Assembly (NCBI GenBank): GCA_022835595.1
Contig: BQUP01000004.1
Span: forward strand, 1,240,001 to 1,304,000
Reading direction: 5' to 3'
Length of the DNA stretch: 64,000 nucleotides
Source of the DNA: Cystobasidium ongulense
Taxonomy: Eukaryota; Basidiomycota; Cystobasidiomycetes; Cystobasidiales; Cystobasidiaceae
Shown in pieces: positions 33,151 to 45,676 of this stretch. The notes beneath the pieces are model-generated. The model was not told the origin of the DNA. It made no database searches and was given only the letters and a program-made list of their open reading frames with translations. The position numbers and the translations under genes were made by a program. The first letter of the stretch is position 1, and every line of letters begins with the position of its first letter.

Positions 33151-34578
33151 CTAGTCTTCAAAAGGCCGGTAGGCTTGTAACTGCTTCATCGCCTGTTCCA
33201 CTGTGCCCTGCCAAATGTTTGTATCTCTCTCTGCTTCTAGCTTGGCCTCTTCTTCCTTTATCTTCTCTTCATTGGCCTCCTCTTCTTTCTCTGCGCGCAC
33301 GCGTAAGATGTGAATCGGGATGAAAGCCATGCTCACTGCCTTCTTAAAATAGTGGAATCCAAATAAGAAATTCAAGATACCTAAGATAAATCACGTAAGA
33401 TCTACAGCCTATGGACTTGATTGCGTCAACAATCGTCGGTTACCTGATATCATGATAAGTATTCCGACTGGACAGAACGTTAGGCAGATGTTCATCTTTC
33501 GAGGAATGCCATCGATCGCTCACCGACGACTGTGTAAGTTACACAACGTCCATTGCCAAGAGATTGTCAGGTCTAGCTTCCAGCATGACCACGAGACTCA
33601 CATTGAAATGTTCCTAGCCTGTAAGATGCCACATCAGCCATCAGCCGTTGAACCCGAGGCACAGCCACACTGACCATCGTGATACCAGTCCAAGTCCGAG
33701 CCAAAATTGAAACAAACCAGTGGTACTCATGCCGTACAGAGCTTTTGGGGTTTTGGCGTAACGCATCAGAAAGGTGACCATGCCTGCAAATACTGCCACT
33801 GCATTGACCTAGGTTAGTATATTCCCCAAACAAGTACTCCCGCCGGACCGAGTTCGAGTTAGCTTACCATTTGTAGAGTGGTATAGCACCGCTATTCCAG
33901 CACCATACGATGTAGCTGGAGCATCACTGAATAGACTCTGCTCAGCTGCAAGAAAAGAGACGCGACTAGGTTCGGACTAACTGACCTGTTAGGTAAGAAC
34001 TCGCATTTGTCCCACGATAAAGGAGTATTGGCCAGCGGCCAATCAAGCTTAACGGCTTGCTGAGCTCCAGACACGGCACTTCGACGGAGACTATCAGGAG
34101 GGTTCCCATCAGATTATTTGATCATAGTGAGTCTCACGCAAGGATGCACGCAATTTCGGCCATCATACCAGCAAGACAAAGCCCTGCAGCGACTATAGCT
34201 AAAAGCCTTCCAGCCTTTCGGGGGGTGCCTGTTGCCCGGCTGTTAGCGTGAAGGGGTGTTCCGAATTTCTGGAGCATCCCTTACCTAAGAGCCTTTGGCC
34301 CGCAGGTGTGTGTTCACTGGCGATGGTGAAGGCCTGCGAAGGTACTTAGTCGAATCCCTGGAGTAGAAGTTAGAATACTAGATCTACCTCTTGCGGCGTG
34401 TCAAAGACTCTGTCCAGTCTCTTACATCAGGTCCATGTCTTGCATGCAGCTGAAGGAGATGTGCTTACGGCATGTCGAGCGTTTGCGGACGCTGACCCAG
34501 TATCCTCGGTCGCGGCCGCAATAGGTTCTGCATGTCGATAGCGGTAGCCTCACGGTCGACCCATCGAGTGGAAGCCAT
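33151..34578 (-). CDS. Multipass membrane protein of unknown function, tandem copy B
   Basis: The start at 34578 reads MASTRWVDREATAIDMQNLL. Blocks parallel copy A: DTPQEAFTIASEHTPAGQRL, GRLLAIVAAGLCLAG (first membrane segment), SGAQQAVKLDWPLA and LSWDKCEFLPNR (loop with one Cys), SDAPATSYGAGIAVLYHSTN, VAVFAGMVTFLMRYAKTP, YGMSTTGLFQFWLGLGLVSRW, and a tail GILNFLFGFHYFKKAVSMAF followed by a strongly charged coil (EKEEEANEEKIKEEEAKLEA) ending KQLQAYRPFED. Same exon plan as copy A, so the pair arose by tandem duplication followed by substantial divergence. No known motif places it in a pathway. Confidence 0.72.
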
Positions 34579-34759
34579 CACTCACTATGGCCGCTATCGA
34601 GTTGGCTATAAAGTAAGAGGATCGTATGCTCAGTCACAGGCCCAAACAGCCTGCAAAACGGGCGGTGCAAATGTGCGGTCCTCGTGAAAGAATTTTTCTC
34701 TGCATTGCCACTCGAAGATCTGGTATGCACAGCAGAGCGACCTTTATTGCGACGGGCGT

Positions 34760-37700
34760 CTAAAGTTTGTTTTCTAGACGTCGCTCAGACTTGAGAGCCA
34801 CCATCTTCGACACAACATCGTCTAGGGCGATGACCTCACCGCGAGCCTTCGTGCCAGCATCGTCTCGATTTCGAACGTTGACTGCGCGTTGTTCCATTTC
34901 TTGCGTACCAACGGCTGTAAGGCATGTTAGTCGTGATCCCTAAGCTGAGTAGAGCAAGAAACCTACTTAGAATGAAGTTGTGCTGGGCCAGTTCGGCGTT
35001 GCGCTGTAGGCGAGATATTATTGGTCAGTATTTGCAGACTGCTACTGATGAGCTAGCTGCCAACTCACAATCTTCTTGTTCAGCGTGACGTCGGATAGAT
35101 CGGCTTCAGCGTAAATGCCTGCATCCCATAATTTTTGCATAACTTCTTGCGCGTACTCCTTGTGAGCAGCAGCGATGGGTACAACAATGGCCTGTCTCGG
35201 TGACACCCAGAACGGCCTGAAGGACCATACAATTCAGTTCACGCTGCAAGGTCAGAGTATCGCGTACATACCATTTTCCACCGAAATGCTCAGTAATAAT
35301 GGCGATGAAGCGTTCTAGTGAGCCAAGGATAGCTCGATGGATCATCACAGGTCTTGAACGATCGGCCTCGAGGTCTTTCTTTGCATCGGCTCCTTCTGTC
35401 TTATCTGCGCTGATCGTTTCCGCCGTGCGATATGTGAGCTTGAATTGCACAGGGAGCTGGAAATCCAATTGAATAGTGCAACATTGGAAAGGTCGCTTCA
35501 GTGCATCCGTGATAGTGATGTCGATCTCTGCAATGATCATTTGAGCCAACTACACAGTAGGCCAATGTAAGAAGCGGACGTACTAGGACCGTAGAAAGCA
35601 CCGTCGCCTGGGTTTTCTTCCCAATTTCCAGGGCAATACTTGTTCAGAGCCGCCGTCAACATCTGAATGCAACGCATAGGTAAGCAGTTTCTCCCTGGAC
35701 AAAGGCACCCTTGCTCACAGCTTCCGCTTGGTCCCAAGTCTTGTCATCTCCCAACCGCTTTTCCGGGCGTGTAGACAATTCAAGCTTGAAGGTAAAGCCA
35801 AACAAGCTGTAAACGTGTTCCAAGAAGTCGAAGATGCGGCCGACTTCGTCCTCGACCTGTTGTATGACGAGTATCAGCATTGCCGGATTACCGAGCAACT
35901 GGTGTGCTTACCTGGTCCATCGTACAGAACACGTGCGCGTCGTCTTGCTGAAACCGCCGAACGCGAGTGAGACCAGTAAGGGCTCCACTAGCCTCGTTTC
36001 GGTGCAGCACACCAAAGTCTGCCATGCGTATGGGTAGTTCACGGTACGATCGCTCTCTTGATCCAAAGATGAGACAATGTCCAGGGCAATTCATTGGCTG
36101 TGCGAAAGTATCAGCATTTTGGCATCCCATGAAGTCTCATACGAATAACAAGCATACCTTCAACGCGTAGGTCTCTTTCTCAATGTCAATCTGGAACATG
36201 TTGTCGGCATAACTGGAACAACAGTCAACAAATCATCCCGCTAACTTGACTGACAGTACTCACTGCTGCCAATGCCCAGACGTCTTCCACAACTCGGAAT
36301 TGTACATGTTTGGCGACATGACCTCTCCGTAACCTCGTTTACGGTATTCGGCCTGGTGAAGTCACTGAAAGTCAGAAACGCTAGCTTCGAATAAGGGCAG
36401 ATTCTACCGTACCTTGAGGAAATCCATCAGAGTATTGTAGATGCGGGCACCGTGAGGTAGCCAGAAACAACTTCCAGGACTGAGTTCATGGAAGAAGAAG
36501 AGTTCTTGCTGTACACCAATCTTCCTGTGATTTCGTTTCTCAGCTTGCTCAAGGAAGTGCTTGTACTCTGTAAGTTGTTTAGTGTCTGGGAAAGCGACAC
36601 CGTAAACTCGCTGAAGAGTGTCATTCTCCTTGTCTCCTAAAAAGTAGCAGGACGAATTTTTCAAGACCTCGAACGCCTTGATCCTGCCTGTGTGAGGAAT
36701 GTGAGGTCCGCGGCAGAGATCGATAAGAGGGCCGCATCGGTAGACGGTGGTAGAAGTGCCATCAGGCACCTTTTGAGAGATGAAGATTTGCTTGTATTTG
36801 TTGTACTGTAGGACACATAGAACCCTGATCAGTGTGATACATATAGACGGCATACGTGCGACCCCACCTTGAACATTTCCAAGAGTTCCTCCTTGGTCAT
36901 TTCGAGACGTTCGAATTTCTGCTTCTCCTTGACCGCCATCTTGGCCACGGAGTCCAAAGCCTTGAAGTCGGCCGGCAGAACAGGCCTTGTAAAAGTGTCA
37001 GACAAAGATACCCCTCCTATTCAAGAGCCGAGACCTCACTTGTTGTCTGGCAGGCACATATCGTAGAAGAATCCATCGGATGTAGGTGGTCCGTGCTCTA
37101 GATGGCAGCCATAATGTCGCTCGCAGGCTTCTCCAAGCACATGGGCGGATGAATGCCAGAAGACCTCTTTGCCTGTGAATATTGTAACATAAGTCGCACG
37201 TAAGTCAATGGACACAGGAAAATCGGTTGCTACGGGCGAGACTTGCCCTTCGGGTGTTCGAAATCAAGCAGCTCCAGCTGGCACGATTCTTCAAGCGGTC
37301 TATCTAGATCCCACAGCTCTCCGTTCACTTGTGCGATGACTGTGCGTTCAGCTAAGCCTTTGGAAATGCCTAGAGCGATAGCCATTGGCGTTGTCTCGCA
37401 TGAGGTACCCTCTTTGACAGAGCCATCTGGGAGTGTGATCTGGATGGGCTTTCGTTCTCGCTCTGGGGCAGAATAGGCATCTCGTCAGCATGCTTTACAC
37501 AATAAATTGCAGCTATGGCATAGCTTTAACTCACGAGCGTATTCAGCGTCTTTCCTTGCCTTGATGGTTTCGAACATTTTCAAACGGTGATCGATGAAGT
37601 CTGGCTTGGGATTGACCTGCAAAGCAGAGATGCGGTTGACCAGAGTCAACAAGGTGGACTAGGGGTATGCAGAGAGAATTGCGTCACCTCCAATGCGGCC

Positions 37701-38056
37701 ATGGTGGTTACCAGGTCGTCGCCCTTCTTCGAAGGCTTCTTTTCAGCTTTTGCCTGCTTTTTAGCAGGGGCGGCTCCTGCAGGTGCTGCAGCTGCCCCCG
37801 TAGCTGTGACAGCATCTGAAGGTGCAGGTGCGTGCTGAGAACTGTGCACAGGGCGAGAGACGTGTTGCTGCTCGCCAACTGGCGCTCCTTCTCCCTCTTG
37901 ACTCATGATTATGCGCGAGGCCGTAGCAAAGGTACGAGGACGCGGTGAAAGCGAGTGACTTGCTGCTGCGCGGCTATTGGACCTACGAGGGCAGAGCGAT
38001 AGTGCCTGTGCTCTCCACTGGATGCTCCTTGATGCGAGGTTGCGCGCTACTAGCAT
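34760..38056 (-). CDS. THS1: Threonyl-tRNA synthetase, probably cytosolic and mitochondrial forms
   Basis: This class II synthetase charges tRNA-Thr. Domains in order: an Ala/Pro/Lys-rich extension, the TGS domain ([20 protein letters not shown]), the editing domain with its HxxxH site ([12 protein letters not shown]) and [10 protein letters not shown], motif 1 region ([18 protein letters not shown]), motif 2 with zinc Cys ([30 protein letters not shown]), motif 3 ([20 protein letters not shown]) and the anticodon domain ([14 protein letters not shown]). It ends [11 protein letters not shown]. Two in-frame starts exist. The one at 37906 (MSQEGEGAP) gives a cytosolic form. The one at 38056 adds 50 residues rich in Arg, Ser and Ala with no acidic residue ([20 protein letters not shown]), a typical mitochondrial presequence. 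No second synthetase gene is in the window. Confidence 0.93.
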
Positions 38057-38348
38057 GCACCTGTATCGTTGACTTGTATGCGGCGTCGATTGGGTTGAGC
38101 CAGAGCGAAGTTATGGTGGTGGATGGGCACAAGGTAAAGGGTGCAAGCCGCAGAGCATTGACAACCCACTATCGCATTGCTGAATTGCTGAATGACCCTC
38201 TACATCTGCGACACGTGTGAAGGTGCAATCTCGACAAGAGCGGCTGGACAGGAAGAAGCGTCGGCAGTGGCGGCCTTCGGTTCTCGCAAATGCCGGTCTC
38301 GTACATCCATTGCTGCTTCTTTCTCAACCAACACACCAAGTGATAACC

Positions 38349-39866
38349 ATGAGAAGCTATCACATCGAGTCATACATCAAGTCGCTTGACGAGCTTCCTG
38401 GTAATTCTCCCCGGTCGCACTGCATCCCCGTTTGTGGAGCTCCTCGCTGAAGAGCTGCACATCTGATTAGACCGGCTCACTGATAACGCGCCGGAGCCCA
38501 AGACTGGTCCGAATGATGTTGTAGTTGATGTCTACTGCGCTGCGCTCAACTTTTTCGGTGGGTAGCCTCAATCTATGTTGTTTACAACGGAGTTGGCTGA
38601 ATTCGTGCATGAACCGTCAGACATCTTGCAACTCCAAGGCAAATACCAAAATCAGCCACCCTTCCCCTGGAACGCTGGCGCCGAGGTGATTATCAACAAA
38701 TGACGTTCGTGGCCCCCACTGAGCATGCTCCTGCAGTTCGCTGGCGTGATTTCTCCATCATCACCAATCCCAAAAGGCTGCAACTTTGTTCCCGGCAAAA
38801 CACGTGTCTTTGGTGCTTCACAGGGTGCATACGCAGAAAGGTAGGCTTGTACACGGCTAGAACTAGATCATGCCGTCCAATTGCCGTTAACATCTGCTAG
38901 CGGGTCACATGTTCCCGCATGACCGGAAAATGCTGATTTTGGTCGTACAGAATCGCAGCGGACTGGACGAAGCTAGTTATCGTGCCCGAAGGCATGTCAC
39001 TCGCAGCAGCAAGCAGCTTATTCGTCACCTATCCCACATCATATGCTGGGCTGGTCACGCGAGCCAATCTCCAGAAGGGCGAAGTGAGCTCCGGCAACCT
39101 GACACTTCCTTGCGATACCCGCTAATATGCTTGTTCCCAGTGGTGCCTTATACACGCCGCAGCGGGCGGAGTTGGGCTCGTCGCTGTCCATCTCGCTAAA
39201 GCGCTCGGTGCCAAAGTAATCGCAACAGCTGGAAGCCAGGCTAAATTGAAAGTATGCAAGGACAATGGAGCGGACTACGTACTTGACTATACGGACAAGA
39301 ACTGGCCTACGAAAGTCAAGGAGATCACTGGAGGAAAGGGAGCAGATGTCATATACGACCCGGTCGGTATGATCCTGCCAAGTCTGAAGTGCATAGCTTG
39401 GAACGGAAGGGCAGTTGTCGTTGGGTTCGCAGCGGGCAGCATCGAAAAGGTGGGCATACGGGAACTACAAAAAACGCATAAACAAAAACCGTTATCAGCT
39501 GACCCGAGGTCGCATGTCCAATCAGATACCGATGAATCTGGTTTTGCTGAAGAATATCAGCATTGTCGGCATTCACTGGGGAGCATACACCCGAAACGAG
39601 CCAGAACATATTCCAGAAGTTTGGGCTGCCTTGCTTCAGCTTCTCCGGGAAGGTGCGCTCCGGCCTGTGATCTTCGACAAAGTCTACGAGTAGGTCCGGC
39701 GTTCATGTGCCCGATACACAGGCGATTAAGCATTGTTTTTTCCGACAGGGGACTTGAGTCTGTGCCGGAGGGTCTCAAAGACCTTGGCAGTCGAAAGACA
39801 TGGGGCAAGGCTGTAATTCGCATCAAAGCTGAGAGTGGCGACGCGACCAGGCAGTCTAAACTGTAG
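38349..39866 (+). CDS. Zeta-crystallin-like NADPH:quinone reductase (MDR family)
   Basis: The exons read MRSYHIESYIKSLDELP, then DRLTDNAPEPKTGPNDVVVD, DILQLQGKYQNQPPFPWNAG, VFGASQGAYAER, SLAAASSLFVTYPTSYAGLV, and the cofactor site WCLIHAAAGGVGLVAVHLAKALGAKVIATAG, in which AAAGGVG is the NADPH-binding motif. Further parts are VIYDPVG, WNGRAVVVGFAAGSI, IPMNLVLLKNISIVGIHWGA and the C-terminal KTWGKAVIRI. The enzyme belongs to the medium-chain dehydrogenase/reductase superfamily, quinone oxidoreductase branch, which lacks zinc. The likely role is NADPH-dependent reduction of quinones or enones in the cytosol. The sequence ATRQSKL at the end finishes in SKL, a consensus peroxisomal targeting signal (PTS1), so peroxisomal location is likely. 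The start codon at 38349 begins a short first exon. Confidence 0.87.
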
Positions 39867-40034
39867 CATATCGGCGACATCCATCTTTGTCACCGTTCGG
39901 CTGGGTATAGAGGATAAGCAAGTCACACATGCTAAACCCTGACATCTCATCTCGAAAAATATATTCACATAAGGATCGATAGGAGGGTTTCGAGAACTAA
40001 ACTGTCGATTTAGCGAGTTGGTCGCTGGTCTCAA

Positions 40035-41054
40035 TTAATCTGCGATGACATCGACCACTGTACAAATAACATCCGTGACTGCCTCTGTGATTTCATCAAG
40101 GTGCTGCTGGTCTGGTACGCTGTGGATCGATACGAAGTTGACATTGGCTTAGACATACTGCGACATGCACATAAGTTCTCCTGAAGCTTACGCAGGAATA
40201 TGCAGGAACAGTACGGGTTTGGGACCTTGGTCTCGCATACGCGCGACTCTGTTGGCGTGGGCCAGAGAGCTGTAGTAGATATATTCACACAGATATAGAC
40301 CTGTGTGTGTGAACGGTTTAGGGACGCTGACAGCCAGGTTTCGGAGCCACAACTCGCTTGCCTGGATTATTGGAAATCTGGATGCGGTTGCCCCATTTCA
40401 TCGAGAGTTCTGCCTGTATCCGGTCTAATGGGAGAATAGTGTGCAGGCGTTCTGGGAGATTTTCATGCTCCCATTCATTTGTTAGACCAAACCCCTTTTG
40501 ATCCGGATTATCTGCATGGCAAGGGGCAGGACGGCCCATAGCGTCCAATTGGGCGTATCCTACCCGACGAGCTGTTCTTTCCAAGAGGATCCGCGGCTGG
40601 AGCGCAGCGACCCCTACGTGGAGATGTAGGTCGTACACAAAGTGGTCGCCGTCTGAGTTGTCCTACAATAATTAGTGAGAATGGTTCTCGGGCAACCACA
40701 CCTGCACCACCTACCTGCTCCGCATGCTGCTTAGCTGTGTACCGTTCGACATCTTCATATACGGTAGGAACTTCGGTGCAGATCAGCAGCACCCGGTGAC
40801 CTTTAGCGGTCTGCAAATGCATGTCGTGTAGAGGCTTCAGGCAATGCCATGAAGGGTTGACAGGAACACTTCGGAAGGGCTGATGTGGCCGAAGTCGCGC
40901 CTAGATGAGCTATCTGGGGCTAGATGTATCAAGAAACTATCGCACTCACTCCGAAACCTGACACAGCTACTCGCAGCTGCTTCCTCGCCCGCTCCTCGAC
41001 GGAGCCACGGTCAACACCGGCAGGTACTCGAGTTTTCACGAAGGGAATTTGCAT
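40035..41054 (-). CDS. Pyroglutamyl peptidase I (peptidase family C15), with a GC-AG intron
   Basis: The sequence starts MQIPFVKTRVPAGVDRG, then RVAVSGFG-PFRSVPVNPSW, the conserved TGFGPF..NPSW entry of the family. Next come LPTV-like CTEVPTVYEDV, DLHLHVGVA and ILLERTARR with the active Glu. After the GC-AG intron comes SNNPG-LYLCEYIYYSSLAH with the catalytic Cys, and then VLFLHIPA with the catalytic His. All three catalytic residues are present once 40361-40301 is removed; with plain GT-AG rules the frame stops before the Cys. The enzyme removes N-terminal pyroglutamate from peptides in the cytosol. It ends VICTVVDVIAD. The family in fungi is poorly studied and usually carries insertions, as here. 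The start could be further upstream if another exon exists. Confidence 0.86.
40301..40361 (-). other. GC-AG intron in the pyroglutamyl peptidase gene
   Basis: This 61-base segment begins GCAAGC after AATCCAG and ends CACACAG before GTCTATATC on the minus strand. GCAAG is the common consensus of GC-AG donors. Removal restores SNNPGLYLCEY. Confidence 0.83.
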
Positions 41055-41869
41055 GTACTTGTGCGGTCAATGATAAACTCCTTGGAACGACAGTCTTGGT
41101 GTCCAGTTCTTCCCAGAAATGTGGAGAGGTCAGTCGGTCGGATATAAAGCCGAACGTCAGTCCATCCGCGAAAGTCTCCAGAAATCGTCGTACTCTGAGC
41201 AGGGTGATTCCTGCCGAAGTCTCCAGCCAGAGCACGGCAGCGTGTCATGCTTGAAAGTTCAAAGTGTTAATTTCCCGCTTGATAACCGCCGTCGATCCGG
41301 GAAATTCGGTCGGTATTAAGCAATCTGCATGCGATGTCGTCGTTGTATTCTCCACTACGGTAGCATTTCGTTTGAGTTGCATTGCATTGTCGATCAATCT
41401 ACGCCGCGGGATCAGAAAGCTCGCGTGCTTATTGACTCTCGGTTGAGGTTGAAGCAAGCAATGTCACGATGTCTGTGAAGCTTGTGAAGCTAAGATAACA
41501 GCTTCACGACATGCATGCGCTTGGTGACCGTCACGTGACGCCGCGCACCGTTCCGAACAACGCTTTGAAGCCTGCGAGGAGTCGAAGTCGAAGAGTAAGC
41601 TACTCAATGGCACAACCCACATCGACCACGATAACATCACGTGTAGCATCGTATGGGAACCAGCCCAGCTTTTTAGCTATGCATTGCTGTTCTATGCACG
41701 ACTTGGCAGAGAAAGACAGAAGCTAACACGGAGATAACGTGTACATACTACATAAAATGCCAAATTTTACGTAATGGCATGAGAATGCAATGCTACTTTT
41801 CGCTGAGCAGTCAGAGTCTGTAGTCATACTTATGTATCATGGGAATTTGTCGAATATACTCACTCTTTC
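41055..41869. other. Spacer between pyroglutamyl peptidase and MscS genes
   Basis: It is 815 bases with the promoter of the peptidase gene and the 3' end of the channel gene. It is AT-rich at 41,725-41,860. Only short antisense frames without motifs are open. Confidence 0.35.
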
Positions 41870-44800
41870 TCACTCCTGCCGACCAGGACGTACTCGACCT
41901 AATTCTACGTCCTGCTGCCTGAAACGATTGAGAGCTGCTCCTTGAGTCGACGGGTGTACATCTAAGGCTGTACTTTTACCTTCTACCTGCACTTGGGCAG
42001 CATGTGTCATTTCATCGGTATTCAACGTCTCTTCGCGATTTGCTGGGCCATTAAAGTCAAAAATGTCCGTTTGCATGTCACTAATTGCGTTCTCCCGGTT
42101 CGTCAAGCTGAATCGGTTGACCTGCTGCGAAAGGGAGAGGGGACTGTGTGCTTCCTTATGAGCTGAAGGCGCAGGTGAGTGGGCTACTTCTGGCGCAACG
42201 GGTGAAACGCCTGTGGAAGCCATCGAGCTCGCATCTGAACTGATAATCTTGATCTCCTGTGGAGCAGCTGGAGCGGGTGAAGGGTTGCCAGCGCCACCAG
42301 CTATGTTACCATGCAAGTGTGAGCTGCGACTCCGCTACAATCGATACGTATAGTTCACTTACGTCCGTAAATTTCCAATTGACCCATTGCGAGTTTGAGT
42401 GCACAAATCCATTTGTTGCGACGCTACGGGTGTCAGTGGAAACCAACAAATGATCAGATACAGGATCTACCAGAGGTCTCGAATAGCGAAGACTGTAGCT
42501 CACCTGACTCTTGAGGGCTGAGTTGGCCCAATTGGTCTTGTAAGGAATGCTAGATTTGAGTGTGATCTTGGACTGATCCGCAAAAGTATCAACTGTGATA
42601 TCACATTCCGGTCTAAAATCTCTTCTTTCCGTCTCCACGAAATCCAGCATGTGCTGTCGCAATGATTCGATAGCTTCGAAAGAGGTTGAAAAGTCTACAT
42701 CCCACGTTACCGTTTCACTCGTTGGTCCACTTCGTCGATAGTTCTGAATAGCTTTTGTGTTTAAGATAGTATGTGGCATTTGAGTTATATTACCGTCTGT
42801 CTTCTTGAATACGGTAGATAGCAGGCTGATTTCTTTCACGACGTAGGCACCATCCATACCATCGATTGCGATTCTGAAGGAGTAATACAATCATCAGCAA
42901 AGCGAACCTTCGGGCCAGAATAAATGCTGACACGTACAAATCGCCAACATCGTAAGGATGTTTAGCAAGGAGGAAAATGACAGCACCGAGAACCTCTTGA
43001 GCAGTTGTACCAATCAACCACGAGAGTCCTAGTTGTTGAGTTTATTTAGTCAGGGCGTTTCCTGCCGGGACAGCGCACAAACTGCAGGCTCACCGAGAAC
43101 GAACGTCGCTCCAGACGTAACAAAGGCCGAGAAAGAAATGGACACAATACCAACGATGATAAGAATCGACAAGATATACCATAAAGACATGAAGATCTGG
43201 TCGAGACGAGCCTGCGGAAGGGTATTGTGCGATTAGACAGATTGAGAACATCAGAACTAGTGCACATTCACTTACTACCGCCGAGTCAAGATCGCGCATG
43301 GAGCTTGCTAAGCTTTGCCTCTCTCGGTGAATCTATGCCATTGGTGTGTTGAAAACGAGGCCATCAGCATTTCTTGCCTTTTGCACGAAGCAAGACAAAG
43401 TTCACCTCTAAACAAGCCATTTCAATCTCTTCGAGCGAAACATCACCATTTTCATCCTTGTCGAATATAGAGTATACGACATCAAGCTGATCTGCCTTAG
43501 GGAAGAAATGAACAATATCGGACTTGATCATCACACTTCTATTTGATGGTGTGAAGCTGAAGAAGATTCTTCGAGCTAAATGACGAGACTGTATGAGAGA
43601 ACACATAGGCTAGAGTCAGCTTGAGTAGATGGCCATAAGTGTCGTTTGGTGGATTCACCTTGCTTGCAGAGGAGAGTGCAGCAGTGACCCTGAAGATAAA
43701 CGCCAGAGTCAGTATAGTCCCTTCCTATGGCTGCAAGAAACTTGCACTCACATAGATTGAGGACTATTGCTCTGCATGACTCTTTCTCCTACGATCTCAG
43801 AAGCAACTGTTCCAAGCGCAGTAGAAGCTCCAGTGACAACTCTCCTAGCATTTCTCAAGCCTTTTTTGAGGAATTTAGCAGGGTCAACCTTGTGTTTCAA
43901 CATTGGACCTCCGTCTAGTGTATCTGTTCTGCCTATATCCCTTGAATTTAGATATAAAGTGACTAAGCTTCTTACTGCAAATTTGTTCTCGGCAATTCTA
44001 TCCGCATAACTTGTTCTATGGAAGTTATACGCTATGACCTGCATAGTGGTAATTATTGAGGTATCAAATACAGACAAGTCAGCGCTTCATCCCGTTGACC
44101 GTCCCAAGCTAGCGAGGAGCACGATGAGACTCACCTGTATGAAGAATTTCTCGACTACGAGTATAATTGAACAAATGAAAATCGCGAATAAGAATTTCGT
44201 AATTTGGGATAGTGTCAAACCCGCTCCGGTTCCTTTATCAGGAGGGCCTTGAGAATTGATCAAAGGTTGAAAAGCGATCCAATTTGCTAATGACCACAAG
44301 AATGCCGCTAGTGATTTCTTGAGAGCGAAGAAATAATCTATAAAGTGTCTTAATTCGGGCGCAACTGCTCCAACAGTGTGGCTGAGAACGTGAGGTCCTG
44401 CCATTGCTACGAGCATTGCTACCCACCATCCGACCCTGTTCGAACAGTGTTAGCTTTTATCTTGGATGATTATAACACAGGCACTTTGCTCACCAAACAA
44501 TGGTCAGCCAGATAGACCAATTGACGAGCGATACCTGCCAGACTGTAGGCGTAGGATCGATAGTAAGGCCACAGATGCCTGAATACCGAAAGCACAAGGG
44601 TACAAGACAAGAAGTATCGTAGTCAGCTTGAGTTCAGCAGATGAACAGAGCAGTATGTTCACGCAGCACTCACCTGGAATCCAAAGCAAGGCCAATACAG
44701 GCACAATGAAGCATAACCATCTGATGACTATATTTTTACTGACAATCATCAACCAGAACCTTGCAAACTTGGATTTAGCATAATCTCCCTCTGCGAATTG

Positions 44801-45676
44801 AAGAGCTGGGTCTGATTTTGAAGCTAGACCGCCTAGAGCTCCGTAAGGGGATGAACCACCTGATGAGGGATTGTGTGCATTTTGCTTATTTCCTTTTGCA
44901 GTACCGCCCCAAGCTGAAGATGCTCTAGAGAAGGATGGAGGCGTTTTATAGCCTTCTGGTAGTGATCTTTCTTTTTCATTCATATTTCCAGTACTAGCAG
45001 AAGAAGGTTGTGATGTTGTCCCTCCGACCTTTTCATTTGTATAGACTGCCGAAGGGCGTACTTGATCTGCTTGAAAGCGAGCAACCAGAGTTTGAGCTCC
45101 ACGAGGGACGTTCTGACCGAAACCAGTGGAAGAGTTGTTGTGATGGTCAATTGGGTTCAGGTGGGATCTCGAGTGAGTAGAGGCCGCATCGCCGTGCCCT
45201 AGAGCAGAGTCTGAGACATCTACAGAGGCGTCTCTGGGAAAGTAGGTAGGTTGGCTACTGCCATAGCCGCCGACGTGGGAAGGCTGGCTGGCGGATGAAG
45301 GGTAGATGTGAGGGAGCGTTTGCTGTTCTTGCGAGCTATTATTCATTGGGGATGATGGAAGCGCTGGAAGAGGAGGGAGCTGAGCGGTCGGTGGCGTTGA
45401 TGAAGTAGCTGGGCCTCTTTGGCCTGCATGCGAGTGATGGGAATAGGCAGACGAGTCGATGCCTCCGTAGATGGACTGCCCGCCAGCATGAGCATGAGCA
45501 TAGTCAGAGGCAGCTGTGTTGGGTGACTGGGCATAGCTTGCATAGATGTCGTCTGCCTCTGAAGTTGGCTGCTGTTTTTGTTCCGCGGATGGTAGATGCG
45601 CAGGACGAGCAGCAGCGGCAGGGTCTGCCATGCGCTGATGTTGCTGGTAGATGGGTTTGGACTGGCTGCTGGACAT
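41870..45676 (-). CDS. MscS-family mechanosensitive channel with EF-hand
   Basis: The long Ser/Gln/Pro-rich N-terminus (about 300 residues from [14 protein letters not shown]) is followed by membrane segments: [57 protein letters not shown]. Then comes an EF-hand with a full calcium loop ([12 protein letters not shown]), then [19 protein letters not shown] and the pore helix and beta domain of MscS ([48 protein letters not shown]). The C-terminus is disordered. The order of membrane part, EF-hand and MscS core is that of the fungal Msy1/Msy2 channels, which sit in the endoplasmic reticulum and regulate calcium during hypo-osmotic shock. Location and role are taken from that family. Confidence 0.92.
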
